A DNA stretch of 9,824 nucleotides from Desulfonema limicola (GTDB lineage: Bacteria > Desulfobacterota > Desulfobacteria > Desulfobacterales > DYRC01), in the NCBI GenBank assembly GCA_020718925.1, contig DYRC01000049.1, positions 1-9,824 on the forward strand. Direction: 5' to 3'. Under the pieces are notes generated by a model. It had not been told where the DNA came from. It was given only the letters and a program-made list of their open reading frames with translations, and made no database searches. Below are positions 1 to 6,974 of this stretch, piece after piece (position 1 is the stretch's first letter; each line of letters starts with the position of its first letter). The translations under genes and the position numbers were made by a program.

Positions 1-79
1 TTAAGGATAAAGAATCTTCCGAAATCTTTTCATCATCCTTCAATCCGTCATAATCCCTGAATCCTGATTAAAAAATCAG
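1..79. repeat. Phased AATCC/GGATT degenerate repeat with terminal hairpin
   Basis: This gene-free stretch lies downstream of the endonuclease gene. On the plus strand, ATC or ATCC recurs at about 14, 24, 35, 43, 53 and 61, a spacing of 8 to 11 bases. It ends in a perfect inverted repeat (CTGATT at 64-69, AATCAG at 74-79, 4-base loop). On the minus strand this hairpin follows the endonuclease stop codon, but no T-run follows it, so it is not a classical terminator. Related GGATT-rich pieces occur elsewhere in the window, so it may be an interspersed repeat. Confidence 0.45.
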
Positions 80-83
80 TATG

Positions 84-1061
84 CTATGCAAATATCGCTC
101 TGAAGTTATATCGCCACTGTAATGCCAAACTCATCCCTATCTCGCCGTTCAAAGGGCTATTCTTTAATCTCTGCCATTCATTATCATTCGGGTATCGCCC
201 TGAATCTTCAAATGTTTCTATCATCCAGTTGTCAACAGCATTGATAATCCCTATATAATTCGGCATAATGTCTTCCAATGCCATAAAACATGAAAGCTCA
301 TATTCTGCGATCAATTCTTTACCTTCACTTATCCGTTTTTTATTTGTTTTTTCATAATCAAGTTTTATTTTTTGTATGTGTTCTGAAATATTCTGTCGAA
401 GAGACATTGTTTTTATCAATCCCAGCAAATGTTTTGCTCTCCAATCCTGTTGGTTCACATAAGCTAAGAAACGGAATACTTTTTTTGCTTCTGATTCTCC
501 GATTTCCAACAATAAATCTCTTTTTTCTTTGGCAATCCGGCAAAGCTGTTTGTCTGCAAGCTGAGTATTATGCAAATACATTGACTTGATAATCCGAAGT
601 TTCAAAGAAGAATCCTTTTTTACTTTCTGATAATTTGTCAATAAGATGATGCAATCATGCTGACTGCCTAATAATCGCTCATAAGCAGAGAAAAAAGGCT
701 CACTCGTAGCATAGTTCGTAGAAGGAGATTTGATTCCCAAATCAAGATCAGGAAAATCAACACCTTTTGCCGGATTGATTTTCATCGCCGAAATGCCGGA
801 ATCGTTCAGTATTCTGGTTTCCAATACTGCCAAATACAGCATTTCAATCACACTGCCGACTGATTTTCCGTCAAGATTCGGTAATATCTGATCTTGCTTC
901 AATTTTGGATACCAGTGAGGTAATCCACGCCCGCTGCTGATTCTTTCCAAAACCGGTTCAAGCATATCTGACTCTTCTCCGAGAAGAGCTTTATTCAGAT
1001 ATTTTACAGACTCATCCAGCCTTTCTTTTACTTTTTCCCGCAAAATGTGTTTATCTGTCAT
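84..1061 (-). CDS. Probable type II restriction endonuclease paired with the cytosine-5 methyltransferase
   Basis: This 325-residue soluble protein has no signal peptide or membrane segment. It starts at an ATG one base after the methyltransferase stop (TGATATG) with only a weak upstream Shine-Dalgarno, which suggests translational coupling. The role is inferred mainly from position: a gene of this size directly behind a 5-methylcytosine methyltransferase is normally the cognate endonuclease, cutting unmodified DNA at the site the methylase protects. A PD-(D/E)XK-like core may run from Glu81 (in VLET) through Asp102/Asp105 to Lys111 in GVDFPDLDLGIK, followed by SPS. The position two residues before Lys111 is Gly109 rather than the usual Asp or Glu, so the active-site assignment is tentative. 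The coding region is AT-rich compared with ribD and uvrA, consistent with horizontal transfer. I do not recognise the exact subfamily or recognition sequence. Confidence 0.72.
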   Translation of the reverse strand: MTDKHILREKVKERLDESVKYLNKALLGEESDMLEPVLERISSGRGLPHWYPKLKQDQILPNLDGKSVGSVIEMLYLAVLETRILNDSGISAMKINPAKGVDFPDLDLGIKSPSTNYATSEPFFSAYERLLGSQHDCIILLTNYQKVKKDSSLKLRIIKSMYLHNTQLADKQLCRIAKEKRDLLLEIGESEAKKVFRFLAYVNQQDWRAKHLLGLIKTMSLRQNISEHIQKIKLDYEKTNKKRISEGKELIAEYELSCFMALEDIMPNYIGIINAVDNWMIETFEDSGRYPNDNEWQRLKNSPLNGEIGMSLALQWRYNFRAIFA

Positions 1062-1062
1062 A

Positions 1063-2244
1063 TCAATTTTCCAGTGATAATTGTAATAGTTGGCGTTGAT
1101 TCGGTTCCTGAAAATATGTCTGCCCTTCAGAGAGCAATTTTTTCAATACCCATTTTACCATCTGCGGCGGAACTGCATTTCCATACAACGCATATTGATC
1201 ATATACTGAAACAGCCTTACAGTGGTCGTCAGGAAAGCCCTGCAATCTTGCATATTCTGTATTTGTCAGCCTTCTGTAACGATTATTGATCAGATATCGC
1301 TCATAATGTCGGCTTGTGGACGCTGTTAATGTCGAAGCTATCCCGTCTGTTCCGAAAATCGTATATCCCATACGAGCGCCGCCGCCCTGATTATAAAGAA
1401 TCTGAACACCGTTGAAATATCTGTTCACCAATGTACTCTGTTTTATCCGTTCAAGTGTTTCTTCCGTATAATCAAAAGAACTATCCGCATTTTCCTGTAA
1501 AACAGTTCTGAGCGTCCGCAGCGGCATCTTCTCAGAAAAATCTTCAGGCGAATATCCGAAAAACTTTTCCTGAAATGCCACGCCCCATAATGGAAAAAAT
1601 TTTTCATATTGTGAAATATTTTTCCAGTTACGATAATCTTTGAACATATCGTATTTTGTTCGCAAAACATGAGTTAAATCATTTTCATTTATAAGTTTTA
1701 CATAAGGCATGGCAATATCCGAATCAATATGCGTTCCTATGATAAAAATACGTTCCCTACTTTGAGCGAGTCCGAAATGAGCAGCGTTAATAACTCTCCA
1801 TTCGATAATATACGGCAATTTTGATAATTCAAAGAGAATTGTTGAAAAATGCTTACCGTTCTGCATGGATAAAATACGTCTGACATTTTCCAATATAAAA
1901 TATTTCGGCGTATGAGAGGCAATAACATCAATGATTTCCAAAAAAAGAGTCCCCCTCGGATCGCAGATACCTTTCTTCTGTCCTGCACTGCTGAACGGCT
2001 GGCATGGAAAACCGGCTGTTAAAATATCATGATCGGGAATATGATATTTTTGTTGTTTTATATCGCCTTGTACAAGAATATCTTTCCCGAAATTATCCCG
2101 ATAGACCTTACATGCGTCTGAAGAAATATCATTGGCATATATCGTCTTAATCTCTGCGTCATCAAATGCTATCCGAAACCCTCCGATGCCGCAGAACATT
2201 TCTATAGCCTTATAGCTCACATCTTTCAGTACACAAGAATTCAC
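1063..2244 (-). CDS. DNA (cytosine-5-)-methyltransferase of a type II restriction-modification system
   Basis: This 393-residue C5 methyltransferase transfers methyl from S-adenosylmethionine to cytosine in a specific DNA site. Conserved motifs appear in the standard order: motif I FCGIGGF (17-23), motif IV GFPCQPFSSAG with catalytic Cys81, motif VI ENV (119-121), motif VIII QSRERIFIIG (161-170), motif IX near RRLTNTEYARLQGFPD, and motif X YGNAVPPQM. A target-recognition segment lies between motifs VIII and IX and includes TLTASTSRHYERYLI. It starts at GTG inside the overlap GTGA with the ribD stop. A strong GAGGGG Shine-Dalgarno (2250-2255, 5-base spacer) within the ribD 3' end supports this start. 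It is followed after one base by the endonuclease gene. Expression therefore seems to depend on ribD transcription. No controller (C) protein or Vsr gene is visible. Family assignment is secure; target specificity cannot be read from sequence alone. Confidence 0.95.
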   Translation of the reverse strand: MNSCVLKDVSYKAIEMFCGIGGFRIAFDDAEIKTIYANDISSDACKVYRDNFGKDILVQGDIKQQKYHIPDHDILTAGFPCQPFSSAGQKKGICDPRGTLFLEIIDVIASHTPKYFILENVRRILSMQNGKHFSTILFELSKLPYIIEWRVINAAHFGLAQSRERIFIIGTHIDSDIAMPYVKLINENDLTHVLRTKYDMFKDYRNWKNISQYEKFFPLWGVAFQEKFFGYSPEDFSEKMPLRTLRTVLQENADSSFDYTEETLERIKQSTLVNRYFNGVQILYNQGGGARMGYTIFGTDGIASTLTASTSRHYERYLINNRYRRLTNTEYARLQGFPDDHCKAVSVYDQYALYGNAVPPQMVKWVLKKLLSEGQTYFQEPNQRQLLQLSLEN

Positions 2245-3332
2245 AGATACCCCTCAATCATCACATCATCCCCGAATCTTCTTACTTCGATATTCTTTAC
2301 CCTGATACTGTCGCTCATCAATTCGGGACCCGCGCCTTTGCAAATCGGCACACCGTCATCTCCGCCCATAATTTTCGGCGCATAGCAGAACATCACCTTA
2401 TCCACGATCTTTGCCTTTAATGCAGACGCAATAACGGTTCCGCCGCCTTCGATCAGCAGGCTGGTAATCCGCAGTTTTCCGAGTTCACTCATCAGCAGAT
2501 TCAAATCAATCCGCCCGTCTTTAAGCGGCAGTTGAATGATTTTTGCGCCTTTATCGTTAATCTGCAACAGTTTATCGGCTGAAACACTTTCGCCGGTTAC
2601 AAGAATCGTTTCCGAAGCTGAGTTGAGATTCAACACAGTTGCATCTTCGGAAATGGAAAGTCGGCTGTCCAAAATAATGCGTTTCGGGTCTTTTCCGGTC
2701 GTGCCTTCCAAGCGGGTGGTCAGCATGGGATTATCAACCTTTATGGTTCCGATTCCGACCATGATGGCATCTGCGGCATGACGCAGGTGATGAACGAATT
2801 TCCGGGATTCTTCATTGGATACCCATTTTGAATCGCCGGTTTTTGTGGCGATGCGTCCGTCCAACGTGGCAGCGCACTTGACTATCACAAACGGGCGTTT
2901 TGTGCTAGTATATTTGATAAACACTTCATTGAGTTTTTTTGCCTGAGCTTCACAGATTCCTGAAATAACTTCTATGCCGCAAGATCGGAGATACGCATTG
3001 CCGCCGCCTTTGACGCCGGGATTGGGATCGTCCATCGCAACAAAAACCCGCCGGATTCCCGAAGCAAGAATTTTTTCGGTGCAGGGCGGCGTTTTGCCGT
3101 AATGATTGCACGGCTCAAGCGTTACATATAAATCCGCACCTTTGGCAAGATCGCCCGCATCATCAATTGCATTGACTTCGGCATGAGCCTGCCCGTAAGC
3201 TTTGTGCCAGCCTTTTCCCACAATTTTGCCATCTCTGACCACCACCGCGCCTACCATCGGATTCGGGGAAGTATAGCCCCGCCCGTTTTGTGCAAGTTCA
3301 AGGGCAAGATTCATCATAAGTTCTGAATTCAT
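2241..3332 (-). CDS. ribD: Bifunctional riboflavin biosynthesis protein RibD (pyrimidine deaminase / reductase)
   Basis: RibD catalyses two successive cytosolic steps of riboflavin synthesis: deamination of the diaminopyrimidine ribosylaminophosphate, then NADPH-dependent reduction of the ribose side chain. The N-terminal cytidine-deaminase-like domain shows the zinc site HAE (50-52) and PCNHYGKTPPC (Cys75 and Cys84), with Glu52 as proton shuttle. The C-terminal reductase domain starts near residue 145 and includes CAATLDGRIAT, SKWVSNEESR and LLIEGGGTVIASAL. The length of 363 residues is normal for the fused enzyme. I chose the ATG at 3332 because AGGCGG lies 7 bases upstream (3340-3345). An in-frame TTG 39 bases further out adds only a lysine-rich, unconserved tail. 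No other rib gene is in view. The 3' end overlaps the methyltransferase start by 4 bases, so the restriction-modification genes are in its transcript. Confidence 0.95.
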   Translation of the reverse strand: MNSELMMNLALELAQNGRGYTSPNPMVGAVVVRDGKIVGKGWHKAYGQAHAEVNAIDDAGDLAKGADLYVTLEPCNHYGKTPPCTEKILASGIRRVFVAMDDPNPGVKGGGNAYLRSCGIEVISGICEAQAKKLNEVFIKYTSTKRPFVIVKCAATLDGRIATKTGDSKWVSNEESRKFVHHLRHAADAIMVGIGTIKVDNPMLTTRLEGTTGKDPKRIILDSRLSISEDATVLNLNSASETILVTGESVSADKLLQINDKGAKIIQLPLKDGRIDLNLLMSELGKLRITSLLIEGGGTVIASALKAKIVDKVMFCYAPKIMGGDDGVPICKGAGPELMSDSIRVKNIEVRRFGDDVMIEGYL

Positions 3333-3362
3333 CGTAAGTCCGCCTATCTGAATTTTTTTTAT

Positions 3363-3390
3363 CTTTATCAAAGGGGCGTTTGACAGGCAA
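3363..3390 (-). promoter_or_regulatory. Weak candidate promoter for ribD
   Basis: On the minus strand TTGCCT (3385-3390) is followed after about 15-16 bases by the AT-rich GATAAAG (3363-3369), some 30 bases before the ribD start. Both boxes are imperfect. The gap shared with uvrA must hold the ribD promoter, but this exact placement is a guess. Confidence 0.3.
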
Positions 3391-3413
3391 GCATATTCTT
3401 ATTTTCTTTACAT

Positions 3414-3442
3414 TTGACCGGCTATGAGAAATATTGTAAAAT
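3414..3442 (+). promoter_or_regulatory. Candidate sigma-70 promoter for uvrA
   Basis: TTGACC (3414-3419) and TAAAAT (3437-3442) are separated by exactly 17 bases, each matching the sigma-70 consensus at five of six positions. The predicted transcription start is near 3449-3450, which is the uvrA ATG itself, so the transcript could be leaderless. A perfect inverted repeat (3429-3446) covers the -10. No LexA box of a familiar type is visible. A perfect TTGACA at 3380-3385 lacks a good -10 at the right distance. Confidence 0.5.
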
Positions 3443-3446
3443 ATTT
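3429..3446. promoter_or_regulatory. Perfect inverted repeat over the uvrA -10, possible operator
   Basis: AAATATT (3429-3435), a 4-base GTAA loop and AATATTT (3440-3446) form a perfect 7-bp-arm palindrome. It overlaps the proposed -10 box and ends three bases before the uvrA ATG. Its position suits a repressor site. The AT-rich composition means it could also arise by chance. Confidence 0.3.
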
Positions 3447-3449
3447 TTT

Positions 3450-6266
3450 ATGAAAACCGATACGATTATCATCAGAGGCGCGAGGCAGCACAACCTCAAA
3501 AACATTGATCTTGACCTGCCCCGAAATACATTTATTGTGATTACCGGCTTATCCGGCTCCGGCAAATCCACGCTGGCTTTTGACACGCTCTATGCCGAAG
3601 GACAGCGGCGGTATGTGGAATCTTTGTCTGCGTATGCCCGCCAGTTCTTGGAACGCATGGACAAGCCGGATGTGGATTTGATTGAAGGATTATCTCCGGC
3701 AATTGCCATTGAACAGAAAACCGCCAGCCACAACCCGCGCTCTACGGTCGGCACGGTAACAGAAATCTACGATTATCTGCGGCTGTTGTTTGCCCGCGTA
3801 GGAATATCCCATTGTTATCAATGCGGTCAGGTCATTACCTCCCAATCGTTGGATCAGATTGCGGATCAGGTCATGGCTCTGCCTCAAGATTCAAAAATTA
3901 TCATTTTATCTCCATTAGTTACAGGGCAGAAGGGAAGCCATGAGCAGTTGTTTCGCCGATTGAAGCAGGACGGCTTTGCCCGCGTACGGATAAACGGCGA
4001 AACGCTGGACATCGAATCTGTGCCGAAGTTGGATAAAAACAAAAAACACAGCATCGAAGTGGTGGTGGATCGTCTGGTCATCAAAGACGGCATCCGAAAC
4101 CGGCTGGCAGATTCTTTGGAATTGGCACTTTCCCGCTCAGAGGGGCTGGTTACGATTGATGTGATCGGAAAACAATCCCTGTTATTCAGCGAAAAAGCTG
4201 CCTGTATCAAATGCGGCGTCAGTTACCCGGAATTTACGCCTGCAAGCTTTTCCTTCAATTCTCCGCAGGGCTTCTGTCCGAAATGCAACGGACTCGGAAC
4301 GCGGTCGGAATTTGATCCTGATCTGGTTATTCCCAATCCTGAACTGTCTTTGCGCGAAGGCGCGGTATTACCCTGGGCAAATCGGGATTCTGTATATTTT
4401 TCGGAATTTATTGAAGCACTTGCCGCGCATTACAGCATTGATATTTATACGCCGTTCAAAAATCTGCCGGAGCGTTTCAGGCAGGCAATTCTGTTCGGCT
4501 CCGGCGATGAGGTGATTGATTTCTACTTTGAGCGCAAAGGTCGCCGTTTTGTCTATCAGAAGACTTATGAGGGAATTATCCCCAGCCTTGAGCGCAGATA
4601 TAAAGAGACCAATTCTCAGCAAATCCGGGAAGAAATCGGGCAGTACATGAATTTCCAAGTCTGTGCGGATTGCGGGGGCGCAAAACTGAATCAGGCGTCC
4701 CGCTCTGTCAGGGTCGGCGGGTTGACGCTTCCTGAACTTACGGCGTTTTCCGTATCCGAATCTCTGCTTTTTTTCAAAAATCTGAAGCTTGAAGGCAGAC
4801 ACGGCGTTATTGCTGAAAAAATTCTTAAAGAAATTATTGAGCGGCTCAGTTTTTTGGAAAATGTCGGTCTTTCATATCTGACGCTGGATCGATCAGCAAA
4901 TACGCTTTCCGGCGGAGAAAGCCAGCGCATCCGATTAGCCACGCAGATCGGCTCAAAACTGACCGGTGTATTGTATGTTCTGGATGAACCCAGCATCGGG
5001 CTTCATCAGCGCGACAATCAGCGGCTGTTATCCACGCTGCTTAAAATGCGCGATTTGGGCAATACGGTGTTGGTTGTGGAACATGATGAAGAAACCATTC
5101 TCTGCTCGGATCATGTTGTGGATATGGGACCCGGCGCGGGCATTCACGGCGGACATGTCGTGTTTTCCGGCACACCGACAGCACTTCTTGAAGATGAACA
5201 TTCTCTGACCGGACAATATCTATCCGGCAGAAAACGCATTGAAATTCCTGAAAAACGCCGTGTCGGAAATAAGAAACTGATTTTAAAAGGCGCGTCTGAA
5301 AACAATCTCAAAAATATAGACGTTGAATTTCCTTTGGGACAGTTTATCTGCGTAACCGGCGTGTCCGGCTCCGGCAAATCCACGCTGGTCATCGAAACGC
5401 TCTATCCCGCGCTGGTCAGGTATCTGTATCGGACAAAAATCAGGGCAGGAAAACATAAAGAAATTTCAGGAATTGAGTTGGCGGATAAGGTAATTCACAT
5501 TGACCAATCCCCGATTGGCAGAACGCCGCGCTCTAATCCTGGCACATATACCGGCGTATTCACGCATATCCGCGATTTGCTCTCCAAAACGCCGGAGGCA
5601 AAAATGCGCGGATACAAGCCGGGGCGGTTCAGCTTCAATGTCAAAGGCGGGCGGTGCGAAGCCTGTCAGGGCGATGGCATCATCAAAATCGAAATGCACT
5701 TTCTGCCGGATGTGTATGTGAGCTGCGATGTGTGCCGGGGAAAACGCTATAACCGGGAAAGCTTGGATATTCGCTACAAAGGCAAAAATATCGCCGAAGT
5801 GCTGGATATGACGGTGAATCAGTCCCTTGAATTTTTTGAACATATCACGGTGATCCGTTCAAAGCTTCAGACACTTGCGGATGTGGGGCTGGGATATATC
5901 CGCATCGGGCAGCCAGCCACCACGCTCTCCGGCGGCGAGGCGCAGCGGGTAAAGTTATCAAGAGAGTTGAGCAAAAGAGCCACCGGAAAAACGATTTATA
6001 TTCTGGATGAGCCGACCACCGGACTTCATTCGGACGACATCCGAAAACTGCTTGAGGTGCTGAATCGGCTGGCGGATATGGGCAATACCGTGATTGTGAT
6101 TGAGCATAATATGGATGTGATCAAGTGTGCGGATTATATCATTGATTTAGGTCCCGAAGGCGGCGATGCGGGCGGAGAAGTGATTGCCTGCGGTACGCCG
6201 GAAGAAGTGGCGAAGATTGAGGCGTCTCATACCGGGAGGTTTCTGAGGAAGTGGTGTCATCACTAG
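3450..6266 (+). CDS. uvrA: UvrABC system protein A, excinuclease ATPase subunit
   Basis: UvrA is the damage-sensing ATPase of nucleotide excision repair. It dimerises, scans DNA, recruits UvrB at lesions and then leaves. This 938-residue protein is full length for the family (about 940). It has two ABC-type ATPase modules. The first has Walker A GLSGSGKST (33-41) and signature LSGGESQRIRL (486 on). The second has GVSGSGKST (637-645) and LSGGEAQRVKL (826 on). Each module has an ILDEP- or VLDEP-type Walker B. Zinc-binding cysteine pairs appear at 252/255 with 276/279, and at 736/739 with 759/762. I chose the ATG at 3450, giving MKTDTIIIRGARQHNLKNI, because family members start close to the RGAR motif. 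An in-frame TTG at 3414 adds 12 unconserved residues and coincides with the proposed -35. The Shine-Dalgarno is weak. The last codons are duplicated about 708 bp downstream, and the final residues (WCHH) differ from that copy (WCCI). Confidence 0.97.
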   Translation: MKTDTIIIRGARQHNLKNIDLDLPRNTFIVITGLSGSGKSTLAFDTLYAEGQRRYVESLSAYARQFLERMDKPDVDLIEGLSPAIAIEQKTASHNPRSTVGTVTEIYDYLRLLFARVGISHCYQCGQVITSQSLDQIADQVMALPQDSKIIILSPLVTGQKGSHEQLFRRLKQDGFARVRINGETLDIESVPKLDKNKKHSIEVVVDRLVIKDGIRNRLADSLELALSRSEGLVTIDVIGKQSLLFSEKAACIKCGVSYPEFTPASFSFNSPQGFCPKCNGLGTRSEFDPDLVIPNPELSLREGAVLPWANRDSVYFSEFIEALAAHYSIDIYTPFKNLPERFRQAILFGSGDEVIDFYFERKGRRFVYQKTYEGIIPSLERRYKETNSQQIREEIGQYMNFQVCADCGGAKLNQASRSVRVGGLTLPELTAFSVSESLLFFKNLKLEGRHGVIAEKILKEIIERLSFLENVGLSYLTLDRSANTLSGGESQRIRLATQIGSKLTGVLYVLDEPSIGLHQRDNQRLLSTLLKMRDLGNTVLVVEHDEETILCSDHVVDMGPGAGIHGGHVVFSGTPTALLEDEHSLTGQYLSGRKRIEIPEKRRVGNKKLILKGASENNLKNIDVEFPLGQFICVTGVSGSGKSTLVIETLYPALVRYLYRTKIRAGKHKEISGIELADKVIHIDQSPIGRTPRSNPGTYTGVFTHIRDLLSKTPEAKMRGYKPGRFSFNVKGGRCEACQGDGIIKIEMHFLPDVYVSCDVCRGKRYNRESLDIRYKGKNIAEVLDMTVNQSLEFFEHITVIRSKLQTLADVGLGYIRIGQPATTLSGGEAQRVKLSRELSKRATGKTIYILDEPTTGLHSDDIRKLLEVLNRLADMGNTVIVIEHNMDVIKCADYIIDLGPEGGDAGGEVIACGTPEEVAKIEASHTGRFLRKWCHH
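6166..6257 (+). repeat. Direct repeat, inner copy (3' end of uvrA)
   Basis: This copy lies within uvrA and ends three codons before its stop. Bases 6177-6257 match 6885-6965 at 76 of 81 positions. Seven more bases (ATGCGGG, 6166-6172) match across a 5-base gap. It marks one border of the toxin-antitoxin cassette. Confidence 0.9.
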
Positions 6267-6275
6267 CAGAGGGCA

Positions 6276-6560
6276 TCAGGAAATCCTTTTCTCTGTCAGC
6301 ATTCCGTTCAGATATTTGTGCAATATACCGGAAATAAGGGACTGGTATGGAATACCTTCTTCCGCCGCTTTTGTTCTGATGCCGATCATGTCATTTTCTG
6401 TCAGGCGGATATTTATTCTTTTGCTTTTCTGAAGCGTATTCCGAGCGTATCGGCGCAATTTTGCGAGTTCTGCCGTTTTGTTTTTTATCGGCGTCCATTC
6501 ACCCCGCTCATAAGACTCAAGAATTTCTTTTTCTTCCGGATCAGGAACTGTTTTTTTCAC
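6276..6560 (-). CDS. Ribbon-helix-helix (CopG/BrnA-like) antitoxin
   Basis: This 94-residue protein is the likely antitoxin for the toxin gene just upstream. The N-terminal half is acidic with PDPEEKEILESYERGEW, a motif common in CopG-type partners of BrnT-like toxins. The C-terminal half reads as a ribbon-helix-helix DNA-binding fold: a strand near RINIRLTENDM (about 48-58) followed by two helices through YQSLISGILHKYLNG. Antitoxins of this kind neutralise the toxin by direct binding and repress their own operon. The start is GTG at 6560, supported by AAAGGAG (6567-6573) at 6-base spacing. The first 20 bases overlap the toxin 3' end, indicating coupled translation. The gene ends 9 bases past the convergent uvrA stop, with no terminator visible between them. 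The family is confident; binding to its own promoter is inferred. Confidence 0.82.
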   Translation of the reverse strand: MKKTVPDPEEKEILESYERGEWTPIKNKTAELAKLRRYARNTLQKSKRINIRLTENDMIGIRTKAAEEGIPYQSLISGILHKYLNGMLTEKRIS

Positions 6561-6834
6561 GGAGGACTCCTTTATATTTTTTCGTAGCTTTACGGCTCGG
6601 AATAATGTTTTTCAGTTCGATTTCTTCTTCATTTTCTTCGTAAGGAACAAGATACACATACCCGTCAATTTCCGCAACGGCTATTTTTTGTCCGTGATAT
6701 TTGTTCTGATTAGGGTTATCAACTACTTCAAGGACTTTTTCATGCTCAAGCAGAATCACAACCTGCTCAAAGCAGACTCCGCGATTTTTCTTAAGCCACT
6801 CGTTTTTATCTTTATTCCAATAAATATGTTTCAT
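6541..6834 (-). CDS. BrnT-family (RelE-like fold) toxin
   Basis: This 97-residue protein resembles BrnT-type toxins, small ribonucleases related to RelE that block translation when not bound by antitoxin. It opens with an aromatic, charged segment (KHIYWNKDKNEWLKKNRGV), then CFEQVV, typical of this family's start. It has NPNQNKYHGQKI and VYLVPYEENEE mid-protein and ends with the basic tail IIPSRKATKKYKG, where the family's functional Arg/Lys residues cluster. I chose the ATG at 6834. A longer in-frame TTG start at 6867 coincides with a perfect TTGACA and is more likely promoter than codon. No clear Shine-Dalgarno precedes the ATG. The toxin gene comes first and overlaps the antitoxin gene by 20 bases, the usual brnTA order. 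Both genes lie inside a direct repeat of the uvrA 3' end. Confidence 0.8.
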   Translation of the reverse strand: MKHIYWNKDKNEWLKKNRGVCFEQVVILLEHEKVLEVVDNPNQNKYHGQKIAVAEIDGYVYLVPYEENEEEIELKNIIPSRKATKKYKGVLREKNSS

Positions 6835-6838
6835 GTAA

Positions 6839-6867
6839 TAGATAACAGTATGGCTGCCTTTTGTCAA
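6839..6867 (-). promoter_or_regulatory. Candidate promoter of the toxin-antitoxin operon
   Basis: A perfect TTGACA -35 (6862-6867) is followed after 17 bases by TATCTA (6839-6844), a poor -10. The predicted start of transcription would fall at the toxin ATG (6832-6834), giving a leaderless or nearly leaderless message. It lies between the toxin gene and the outer uvrA repeat copy, so it is carried by the cassette. Confidence 0.35.
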
Positions 6868-6878
6868 AGCATCTGTTA

Positions 6879-6974
6879 ATGCGGGAAGTGATTGCCTGCG
6901 CTACTCCGGAAGAAGTAGCAAAGATTGAGGCGTCTCATACCGGGAAGTTTCTGAGGAAGTGGTGTTGTATCTGA
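6879..6974 (+). pseudogene. Duplicated 3' end of uvrA (outer direct-repeat copy)
   Basis: This segment repeats the last codons of uvrA about 708 bp downstream of the intact gene, in the same orientation and reading frame. Over 6885-6965 it matches 6177-6257 at 76 of 81 bases. Three of the five differences are synonymous and the other two are conservative (Gly to Ala, Arg to Lys). A further match, ATGCGGG (6879-6885), abuts it after a 5-base deletion relative to uvrA. The frame encodes a UvrA-like tail, EVIACATPEEVAKIE through FLRKWCCI, and stops at TGA (6972-6974). The in-frame ATG at 6879 lacks a Shine-Dalgarno, so expression is doubtful. Together with the copy inside uvrA it brackets the toxin-antitoxin genes. 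It is probably either the host's original uvrA tail or a tail brought in by the cassette. Confidence 0.88.

Noticed and set aside
1..79. CRISPR array
   Set aside because: The repeated unit is only four or five bases at 8-11 base intervals, with no unique spacers or long identical repeats.
290..589. 99-codon plus-strand frame opposite the endonuclease gene
   Set aside because: It is antisense to a gene well supported by context; its hydrophobic product mirrors AT-rich sense codons.
1047..1289. 80-codon plus-strand frame across the methyltransferase-endonuclease junction
   Set aside because: It is antisense to conserved motifs IX and X of the methyltransferase and has no homology features.
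3333..3371. Longer RibD starting from TTG at 3371
   Set aside because: The added residues are unconserved, and the ATG at 3332 has AGGCGG at ideal spacing and gives family-standard numbering of the zinc ligands.
4368..5843. Several open frames of 60-145 codons on the strand opposite uvrA
   Set aside because: They lie entirely within a full-length uvrA with all motifs intact, lack family features, and arise from codon bias on the sense strand.
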